From Oceanicaulis sp. (GTDB taxonomy: Bacteria; Pseudomonadota; Alphaproteobacteria; Caulobacterales; Maricaulaceae), in contig JAFIEB010000009.1 of the NCBI GenBank assembly GCA_020832735.1, positions 19,456 through 83,455 of the forward strand: DNA of 64,000 bases, given 5' to 3'. Positions 24,974 to 31,806 of the stretch are shown one piece after another. The number at the start of each line of letters is the position of its first letter. Within the stretch, counting starts at the first letter, position 1. Under the pieces are notes generated by a model. The model had not been told where the DNA came from, did not search any database, and saw nothing but the letters and a program-made list of their open reading frames with translations. The translations under genes and the position numbers were made by a program.

Positions 24974-26233
24974 ATGACCGAACCGGATCTGGAAGCCGCC
25001 GCCCGGACCGCTGCCGAGCACGTTGCTGCGGCCGCCGCCGCCAGCGCCGGGCGCCGCCCCCGGGTGCGCCCGTCCCGGCCAGGGGCGCTGCGTCCGGATA
25101 CGCCAGAGGGCGTCTGCGCCAATTGCGGAGCCCAGCTGATGGGGCCGGTCTGCCACGCCTGCGGCCAGCACGCTGATCTGTATAAGCGACCGGTGTGGCG
25201 CCTGATCGCCGACGGCGTCTCCGACCTGTTCGCACTCGACGGACGCGCAGCGCGCACGGTGTGGGAGATGATGGCCTTTCCTGGCCGGGTCACGCGCGCC
25301 TATCTCAAGGGACAGCGCGGGCGCTTCATTCCTCCCTTCCGGCTCTATCTGATCGCATCGCTGGCGTTTTTCCTGATCCTGCCGCTGGTCAATACGGCCG
25401 GCCCGATGACCGGTTATGATCCTGAGGGCGGCCAGATCGCGCGCGAACGCCTCGACGAGGCGCTGGCCGCGGGAGACATGACCCCCGAGGGTCATCGCGC
25501 CGCCACACAGGCGATCGACGCCTTGGGCGTGTTCGATCCGCGCAACCGGACGGTCACGCCGGCCGGGCCGGCCGCCGGGGAGGAAAGCGGAGCGGCGGAC
25601 GCGCAGGACGCTGCTCCAGAGCCGTCAGATGAGGCGCCAGCGCCAGGCCGGCCATCCACGCCCGAGCCCGATAACAGGACTGTCTTCACCTTCAACATGG
25701 ATGAGGGCCTGAACCCGGCCGCAATCGAGGCGCTGCGCCGGACCTTTGTGCCTGAAGAGTTCGGACTGCCAACGGATTCAGTCACCGGTTCGCGCGCTGC
25801 GCGCACCTTCATCGCCAACCGGCTCGAGCGCTTGGCCAGCCGGCCGGATCGATGGGCGGCGGAAAGCCTGGCCTGGGCGCCGCGCATCATGTTCGTCATG
25901 GTGCCGCTGTTCGCGGTGCTGCTGGGCCTGGCCTATGCCTGGCGGCGCGGGTTTTTGTATTTCGACCATCTGATCACGGCGTTGCATTTTCACGCCGCGA
26001 TCTTCATGGCCATGCTGGCGGCCATGGTGATCAGCCTGGCCACGGGGCCGGGCTGGGCGATGCTGGCCTTCTTCATGTACGCCCACATCTATCTCTACCG
26101 CCTGTTGCGCGTGGTCTATTCCACAGGCCGGGTGCAGGCGGTGATGCGCGTGGCGGCGCTGGACGCGGCCTATGGCTTCCTGATCCTGTTGGGCATGGCC
26201 GCCATTGTGCTTCTGGGCGCCGTCAGCGTCTGA
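24974..26233 (+). CDS. DUF3667-type membrane protein with zinc ribbon
   Basis: A 419-residue protein with a zinc-ribbon-like pair CANCGAQLMGPVCHACGQH (residues 48-66), a conserved segment up to about residue 115 (GRAARTVWEMMAFPGRVTRAYLKGQR), four or five hydrophobic helices (LYLIASLAFFLILPLV; C-terminal group after residue 300) and a long acidic/proline-rich loop at 190-240. This is the arrangement of DUF3667 proteins, whose function is unknown. ATG start 31 bases behind oppA, so probably the same transcript. Confidence 0.75.
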   Translation: MTEPDLEAAARTAAEHVAAAAAASAGRRPRVRPSRPGALRPDTPEGVCANCGAQLMGPVCHACGQHADLYKRPVWRLIADGVSDLFALDGRAARTVWEMMAFPGRVTRAYLKGQRGRFIPPFRLYLIASLAFFLILPLVNTAGPMTGYDPEGGQIARERLDEALAAGDMTPEGHRAATQAIDALGVFDPRNRTVTPAGPAAGEESGAADAQDAAPEPSDEAPAPGRPSTPEPDNRTVFTFNMDEGLNPAAIEALRRTFVPEEFGLPTDSVTGSRAARTFIANRLERLASRPDRWAAESLAWAPRIMFVMVPLFAVLLGLAYAWRRGFLYFDHLITALHFHAAIFMAMLAAMVISLATGPGWAMLAFFMYAHIYLYRLLRVVYSTGRVQAVMRVAALDAAYGFLILLGMAAIVLLGAVSV

Positions 26234-26303
26234 GCGGCCTTGACGCGGCGCGCGCGCGCCGGAATGTTCGGCGCTCATCCCACACGAGGGCCGGGGCCAG
26301 ATC

Positions 26304-26834
26304 ATGCAGTCGCTCAAAGACGCCATCCGCACCATTGCGGACTATCCCAAGCCGGGCATTCAGTTCCGCGACGTCACGACCCTGCTGGGCGATGCGCGCG
26401 CGTTTCGCCAGGCGGTGGATGCGATGGTCCAGCCCCATGCCGGCGCCAAGATCGACAAGGTGGCCGGCATCGAGGCGCGCGGCTTCATCCTGGGCGGGGC
26501 CGTGGCGCACCAGCTCTCGGTCGGCTTCGTGCCGGTGCGCAAGAAGGGCAAGCTGCCCCACAAGACGCTGAGCCAGTCCTATGAGCTGGAATACGGGGTG
26601 GACGAGGTGGAGATCCACGCCGACGCCGTGGCTCCCGGCGAAACCGTCCTTCTGGTGGACGATCTGATCGCCACCGGCGGCACGGCGGAGGCCGCGATCC
26701 GGCTTCTGCGCCAGGCCGGCGCCAAGGTGATCGGCGCCAGCTTTGTAGTCGATTTGCCCGAGCTGGGCGGCGCGGCGCGCATCGAGGCGATGGACGTGCC
26801 CTGCGTCTCGCTGGTCGCCTATGAGGGCCATTAG
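26304..26834 (+). CDS. apt: Adenine phosphoribosyltransferase
   Basis: A 176-residue type-I phosphoribosyltransferase. It has the APT N-terminus ([20 protein letters not shown]), the catalytic loop region ([17 protein letters not shown]), the substrate hood ([21 protein letters not shown]) and the PRPP-binding motif [17 protein letters not shown]. It salvages adenine to AMP using PRPP. Length is normal. It is convergent with the antiporter-Bax fusion gene. Confidence 0.95.
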   Translation: MQSLKDAIRTIADYPKPGIQFRDVTTLLGDARAFRQAVDAMVQPHAGAKIDKVAGIEARGFILGGAVAHQLSVGFVPVRKKGKLPHKTLSQSYELEYGVDEVEIHADAVAPGETVLLVDDLIATGGTAEAAIRLLRQAGAKVIGASFVVDLPELGGAARIEAMDVPCVSLVAYEGH

Positions 26835-26843
26835 CGCTGGAGC

Positions 26844-28832
26844 TCAGCGTTCAGGCCCGCCCGGATCGAAGCGTTCCAGCTCGGCGCTGACGATGACGCT
26901 GGCCACCTGGGCGGCGTAGGTTTCGCCGCTGGCGGCGTAGGGGGCCACATGGGGCGCCAGCGCCAGCCCCGTCAGCATCTCGCCTTCAGCGCGCAGCCGG
27001 GCGCGTTCGGTCCTGAGCGGCTCGAAATCGTCATGGGTGTTGAGCAGATCCACATAATCGCCCGCCGAGGCCAGCAGGTTGGAGAAGCGCTCCTGCCCGG
27101 ACGGGAAGCGTCCGAACAGCGCGTTGCGCGCCAGCGCCGCCTCGTTCGAGCCCCAGCCTGTGGCCAGCGCCGCCTGGGCTACGCCCAGCGAAGGCGGGAT
27201 GATGTCGACGCGTTCGATCAGCGCATCCAGGTCCTCGTAGCGCACCCCGTAGCGCCGGGCGAGGGTGTCGCGGCGCGCCTGCTGGGGCAGGGGCAGGGAC
27301 TCGCCCGCCTCGATGCGTGCGCGCATGGACAATAGCGCGGCGCGGTCATCCAGGATGCGTGCGTTCTGGGCGGAGATCAGCCCGGCGGCCACCCGTGCGA
27401 AGGTGTCCCGGCGTTCCTCGGGCGCCAGCTCGGCCCAGTCGGAAGGAAAGGATTCAAGGCGCACCGCCGCGCCGGCGCCCTGCAGGGGGCCAAGCGCGGA
27501 TCGCAATTCCTCCATAGTGGCGGCGGCGAACACCCGTTCAGGCTGGGTCTCGCGCGTCACCGCCCATGACACGGCGAAGCTGAGCAGCGAGAAGCCGGCC
27601 ACCACGCCCGCCACCATGCCGGCGCTGGCCAGGCGCCCGCTGTGCTTGAGGGTCGGAGCGACGCCGAACAGGCGCGCCACCGGCCCGGCGGTCCAGCCCT
27701 GGATCACCAGCGAGGCGATGACCACGGCGAAGGCGGCGGAGAAATACAGGTTGGCGTTCTCCACCCCGGCGATCACCGGATAGGCGCCCAGAAAGATCGG
27801 CACCGCCCCGCGCAGCCCCATCCAGGCGATGAAGGCGCGCTCATTGAGGCGGAAGCGCTCCGGCGCCAGGCAGATCAGCACCGCCAGCGGGCGCGCCAGA
27901 AGGATCAGGATCAGCGCCACGCCGAGCGCGGGCAGGGCGACCTCGGCGGCGTGGCTGGGCGTGATCAGCAGGCCCAGCATCAGGAACAGGCCGATCTGGG
28001 ACAGCCAGGCCAGCCCGTCTGAGAAGCGCTCGGTGGCCTCGGCGGCCCGGCGCTGGGAGGCCGCCAGCGCCACCCCGGCCAGATACGCCGCCAGGAAGCC
28101 CGAGGCGCCGATCACCTGGGCGAAGGCGAACAGGAACACCGCCGAGGCGGCGGCGAAGATCGGATACAGCCCGATGGGCAGGCCCACCTTGCGCTCCAGC
28201 CAGCCGATCAGGCGCCCGCCGAACCAGCCGATCACCCCGCCGGCGGCCAGCGCCCAGACTATGGACACAGCCGCCCCGAACGGTTCGGGCGCGCCGCCCT
28301 GTGACAGCCAGGTCACGGCGGTCACCACCAGAATCACCGCCATGGGATCATTGAAGCCGGATTCAGCCTCCAGCGTCGTGGCCACGCGCGGACGCGCCTT
28401 CAGGTCGCGCCCTGCAATCAGCATCAGCACGGCAGCTGCGTCTGTGGACGATACGATGGCGCCCAGAAGCAAGGCCTCGATCCAGCCCAGATCGAACAGG
28501 TATTTGGCGCCCACCGCCGTCACGCCCGCGGTGATGATCACACCCAGCGTGGCCAGGCTGATCGCCGGGCGCAGCACGCCTTTCAGCCGGCGCAGGCGCG
28601 TGCCGAGCCCGCCGTCGAACAGGATCAGCGCCAGCGCCAGCGAGCCCAGCAGATAGGCGGTGTCATGATCATGGAACTCGAACCCGCCCGGACCCTCCTC
28701 GCCCGCCAGCATGCCCAGCGCCAGGAAGATCAATAGCAGGGGCGCGCCGGCGCGGCGCGTTGCGGCCACGCCCGCAATCGCCAGCAGCACCAGTCCGGCG
28801 GCGGCCAGAAGGATGAGTTCCGTCGTCTGCAT
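26844..28832 (-). CDS. CPA1-type cation/proton antiporter fused to a Bax-like glucosaminidase domain
   Basis: A 662-residue protein. Residues 1-390 are a CvrA/NhaP2-type antiporter (LALILFDGGLGTRLRRL, GAIVSSTDAAAVLMLI, TLEAESGFNDPMAVILV with the ion-binding Asp). The usual cytoplasmic TrkA-C part is missing. Instead comes an extra helix (about 402-425) and then, from about 477 to the end, a domain colinear with E. coli Bax: ISAQNARI, LIERVDIIP, GWGSNEAALARNALFG, YVDLLNTH, FEPLRTERARLRAEG. The Glu of Bax's AAESGWG is Ala557 here. The extra helix would put the domain in the periplasm. ATG at 28832; TrkA-N is also absent. Confidence 0.8.
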   Translation of the reverse strand: MQTTELILLAAAGLVLLAIAGVAATRRAGAPLLLIFLALGMLAGEEGPGGFEFHDHDTAYLLGSLALALILFDGGLGTRLRRLKGVLRPAISLATLGVIITAGVTAVGAKYLFDLGWIEALLLGAIVSSTDAAAVLMLIAGRDLKARPRVATTLEAESGFNDPMAVILVVTAVTWLSQGGAPEPFGAAVSIVWALAAGGVIGWFGGRLIGWLERKVGLPIGLYPIFAAASAVFLFAFAQVIGASGFLAAYLAGVALAASQRRAAEATERFSDGLAWLSQIGLFLMLGLLITPSHAAEVALPALGVALILILLARPLAVLICLAPERFRLNERAFIAWMGLRGAVPIFLGAYPVIAGVENANLYFSAAFAVVIASLVIQGWTAGPVARLFGVAPTLKHSGRLASAGMVAGVVAGFSLLSFAVSWAVTRETQPERVFAAATMEELRSALGPLQGAGAAVRLESFPSDWAELAPEERRDTFARVAAGLISAQNARILDDRAALLSMRARIEAGESLPLPQQARRDTLARRYGVRYEDLDALIERVDIIPPSLGVAQAALATGWGSNEAALARNALFGRFPSGQERFSNLLASAGDYVDLLNTHDDFEPLRTERARLRAEGEMLTGLALAPHVAPYAASGETYAAQVASVIVSAELERFDPGGPER

Positions 28833-28984
28833 GATCCTTCCGGATATAGGCGCGCGCGCTGCGCAACGGAAGCGCGAAACCGGCCCAAAATGCTGTCGTG
28901 CAGCGACCGGGCGTGCATTTGGCTTCGGCGCCGGGCAGAATCCCGTCATGACTGCTGTCCGGTATAGCGGACGAAGGTGCGCCG

Positions 28985-29248
28985 ATGACGCCCGGCGAAG
29001 TGCTCGACATTGCGACCCAGGCGATCTGGACCCTTCTGGGCATGGCCGCGCCGATCATGCTGATCGGGCTGGCCGTGGGCCTGATGATCGCCCTGTTCCA
29101 GGCGCTGACCCAGGTGCAGGAGATGACGCTGGTCTTCGTCCCGAAGATCGTGGCCATCTTCCTGGCGCTGATCGTCTTTCTGCCTCTGATGGGCGCGCTG
29201 CTGGGCGGGTTCATGGAGACGATCACCGACCGCATCGTGGCGGGGTGA
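28985..29248 (+). CDS. fliQ: Flagellar export apparatus protein FliQ
   Basis: An 87-residue protein with two transmembrane helices and the FliQ signature (LIGLAVGLMIALFQALTQVQEMTLVFVPK). It forms the export gate with FliP, FliR and FlhB in the basal body. Length is exactly typical. It is followed by fliR after 4 bases, so fliQ-fliR-flhB form one operon; fliP is not in the window. Confidence 0.95.
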   Translation: MTPGEVLDIATQAIWTLLGMAAPIMLIGLAVGLMIALFQALTQVQEMTLVFVPKIVAIFLALIVFLPLMGALLGGFMETITDRIVAG

Positions 29249-29252
29249 GGCG

Positions 29253-30011
29253 GTGATCGCCGGGCTCGACATCGGCATGAGCCTGTTCGCCGCGGTGCTG
29301 GTGTTCGCCCGTCTGGGCGCCATCCTGATGCTGCTGCCGGGCATTGGCGAGCCGTCGATCCCCGGGCGCATCCGCCTGTCCTTCGCGCTCGCTTTCGCCT
29401 TGGCCGCCGGGCCGATGATCGCGCCGGAGCTACCGGGCCTGCCCGAAACGCTGGCCGGACTGGCCGGGTTGATCATGGTGGAGGTGGTGATCGGGCTGAT
29501 GATCGGGGCGGGCGCGCGCCTCCTGATGGCGGCGGCCGCGGTGGCCGGCCAGATCATCGCCTATCAGACGGGTCTGGCGATGGCCCAGGCCTTCGACCCC
29601 ATGCAGGGCCAGTCCGGCGCGCTCCCGGCGCAGTTCTTCAACCTTCTGTTCCTGCTGCTGATCTTCACCACGAACATCCATCACCTGCTGCTGCAGGCGG
29701 CGGCGGGGTCCTACGCGCTCATGCCCGCCGGCCAGGCGCCGATCTGGGGCGATGCGGCGCAATGGGCGCTGGGCCTGTTCATCGACAGCTTCGTGATTGC
29801 GGTGCGCATCGCCTCGCCGCTGATCGCCTTTGGCCTGATCTTCTATCTGGGCCTGGGGGTGTTGTCCCGGCTGATGCCCCAGGCGCAGATTTTCTTCATC
29901 GCCATGCCGCTGAACATCATGATCGGGTTCGCCATTCTGGCGATCTCGCTGGGTACGATGGCGATGATCTGGGCCGAACGCCTGGAAGAATTCGCCGTGA
30001 CCCTGGGCTAG
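29253..30011 (+). CDS. fliR: Flagellar export apparatus protein FliR
   Basis: A 252-residue polytopic protein of normal FliR length: VFARLGAILMLLPGIGEPSIPGRIRLSFALAFA at the N-terminus, GQIIAYQTGLAMAQAFDPMQG in the middle, and SPLIAFGLIFYLGLGVLSRLMPQAQIFFIAMPLNI towards the end. GTG start at 29253. The stop overlaps the flhB ribosome site. Confidence 0.95.
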   Translation: MIAGLDIGMSLFAAVLVFARLGAILMLLPGIGEPSIPGRIRLSFALAFALAAGPMIAPELPGLPETLAGLAGLIMVEVVIGLMIGAGARLLMAAAAVAGQIIAYQTGLAMAQAFDPMQGQSGALPAQFFNLLFLLLIFTTNIHHLLLQAAAGSYALMPAGQAPIWGDAAQWALGLFIDSFVIAVRIASPLIAFGLIFYLGLGVLSRLMPQAQIFFIAMPLNIMIGFAILAISLGTMAMIWAERLEEFAVTLG

Positions 30012-30020
30012 GAGCGCGCG

Positions 30021-31094
30021 ATGGCCGAAGGCGAAGACAAGTCTGAAAAGACCGAGCAGCCGACCGAGCGCAAGCTGAAGAAGGCGCGCGATGAGGGCGA
30101 TGTCGCCAAGTCCCAGGAGATTTCCGGCTGGTTCACCCTGGCGGCGGGCCTGGCGGTGATCGCCTTCATGGCGCCGGGCTTCACCCGCGAGCTGGCGCGC
30201 GCCATGAGCGTGTTCCTGGAGCGCCCCCATCAGCTCAGCCTGGACGGCGGCGCGGCGCTGGGGCTGGTGATGCAGTCCCTGACCATGCTGGCGCTGATCC
30301 TGGGGCTGGCCTACGCCCTGCTGATGGTGGCGGCGGCGGCGGGCAATCTGGTCCAGCACGGCCTGTTGTGGACGCCCAAGAAGATCGCGCCCAAGCTCAA
30401 CAAGCTGAACCCGGTCGAGGGTTTGAAGCGCATGTTCGGGCCGCAGGGCTGGGTCAATTTCCTCAAGGGCGTGGGCAAGATCACCCTGGTGGGCGCCGCG
30501 ATCGCGCTGGTGCTCTGGCCGCGCCGGGACGATCTGGCGAGCTTCCCGATGATCAGCCCGGCGCGCATGCTGTCCGAAGTGCACGGCGCGGCTGTGATGC
30601 TGCTGATCGCGGCGCTGATCGCTTACGCCGCCATCGCCGCGCTCGACTGGGTGTTCCAGCGCCATCAGTTCATCGAGCGCAACAAGATGAGCCGCAAGGA
30701 GCTGCGCGACGAGTTCAAGGAGACCGAGGGCGATCCGCTGGTGCGCGCCAAGCTGCGCCAGATACGCCAGGAGCGCGCCCAGAAACGCATGATGAGCCGG
30801 GTGCCCGACGCCGCGGTGGTGATCACCAACCCGACCCACTACGCCGTGGCGCTGGAATACGAGCAGGGCCGCACGGCCGCCCCGATCTGCATCGCCAAGG
30901 GCGTGGACGTGGTCGCCCTGCGCATCCGCGAACGCGCCGAAGAGCTCGACATTCCCATCGTCGAGGACCCGCCGCTGGCGCGCGCGCTCTACGCCACCAC
31001 CGATCTGGACGACCCCATCGATCCTGAACACTACGCCGCCGTGGCCAAGGTGATCGGCTATGTGCTCAGCCTGTCGGAGCGCCGGCGGCGCTGA
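30021..31094 (+). CDS. flhB: Flagellar export switch protein FlhB
   Basis: A 357-residue protein with the FlhB N-terminus (DKSEKTEQPTERKLKKARDEGDVAKSQE), four transmembrane helices and the cytoplasmic autocleavage domain with NPTH in VITNPTHYAVAL. Cleavage between Asn and Pro switches substrate specificity from rod/hook to filament export. AGGAG at 30010-30014 overlaps the fliR stop. Four bases separate its stop from the convergent VOC gene. Confidence 0.96.
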   Translation: MAEGEDKSEKTEQPTERKLKKARDEGDVAKSQEISGWFTLAAGLAVIAFMAPGFTRELARAMSVFLERPHQLSLDGGAALGLVMQSLTMLALILGLAYALLMVAAAAGNLVQHGLLWTPKKIAPKLNKLNPVEGLKRMFGPQGWVNFLKGVGKITLVGAAIALVLWPRRDDLASFPMISPARMLSEVHGAAVMLLIAALIAYAAIAALDWVFQRHQFIERNKMSRKELRDEFKETEGDPLVRAKLRQIRQERAQKRMMSRVPDAAVVITNPTHYAVALEYEQGRTAAPICIAKGVDVVALRIRERAEELDIPIVEDPPLARALYATTDLDDPIDPEHYAAVAKVIGYVLSLSERRRR

Positions 31095-31098
31095 GGCG

Positions 31099-31572
31099 TC
31101 AGGCTGATTGCGGCGTGTCAGCCACTTTCGCGTGGCCCTGTCCGGCGGCATAGCTCACCACCTCGTACTCCACGCCGTCCTCGTCCATGAAATAGAAGCG
31201 GCGGCCGGGCGCATAGTCGCCATGACCATAGGGGCGCAGGCCCAGCTGGCGCACGCGGACTTCGCACGCCTCGAGATCGGCCACCTCGACGCCGAGATGA
31301 TTGAAGGGTCGGCTTTTGGGCCACAGGTGCGCCTTTGCGGGCGGGCGCGGCGGGTAGAGGGAGACATAGCTGTCCGCCCCGCCGACATGTATGCCGATGC
31401 GTCCGTCGCTCTCGCGGCCGCGCCAGCGCTCCCGCCACCCGAATACCGCCTGCAGCATCCCGCTGGTGTGCTCGGGATCGGCGACGGTCAGGTTGACGTG
31501 CTCGATCACAGGCTCTGCAGAGCGCACAGGGGCGGCGGTTTCGCGGCCGGTATCGGACGTGCTCCGGGTCAT
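31099..31572 (-). CDS. VOC-family (glyoxalase/bleomycin-resistance fold) protein
   Basis: A 157-residue protein with two beta-alpha-beta-beta-beta modules: VIEHVNLTVADPEHTSGMLQ (first metal-ligand His) and PFNHLGVEVADLEACEVRVR with a C-terminal RFYFMDEDGVEYEVVSY carrying the last Glu. The fold serves glyoxalases, dioxygenases and drug-binding proteins; the substrate is open. I chose the ATG at 31572 since AAGGAG lies six bases ahead; an in-frame ATG at 31593 is less well placed. A SoxR-like promoter lies upstream, which suggests a role in redox stress. Confidence 0.72.
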   Translation of the reverse strand: MTRSTSDTGRETAAPVRSAEPVIEHVNLTVADPEHTSGMLQAVFGWRERWRGRESDGRIGIHVGGADSYVSLYPPRPPAKAHLWPKSRPFNHLGVEVADLEACEVRVRQLGLRPYGHGDYAPGRRFYFMDEDGVEYEVVSYAAGQGHAKVADTPQSA

Positions 31573-31619
31573 ATTCAGCTCCTTCATCTCCATGGGGTTC
31601 GCAATGAACCGGCGCTCTG

Positions 31620-31648
31620 GCTACAATCTCAACCAAGCTTGAGGTCAA
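31620..31648 (-). promoter_or_regulatory. SoxR/MerR-type promoter ahead of the VOC gene
   Basis: On the minus strand TTGACC (31648-31643) directly abuts the dyad CCTCAAGCTTGGTTGAGA (31644-31627). The dyad matches 13 of 18 positions of the E. coli soxS operator CCTCAAGTTAACTTGAGG when read on the plus strand. A 19-base spacer, the length typical of MerR-family promoters, leads to TAGCCA; a 17-base spacer leads to TGTAGC. No soxR gene is in the window. Confidence 0.5.
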
Positions 31649-31806
31649 GGCGTGATCATGCGCCAGGCTCAATGACCTGCGATCACGATTGGCGAACGGG
31701 CGGCCGGCGCCGCGAGCGCAATCGATATCGCCCGCGCTGAAACGTGGTTAACCTTGAGCACGGATGATTGAGGGCCGAATCGCTTGTGACCGCCACGGAG
31801 CCCGCC

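Noticed and set aside
31749-31752. TTAA upstream of cckA as a CtrA site
   Set aside because: The second TTAA half expected seven bases later is absent.
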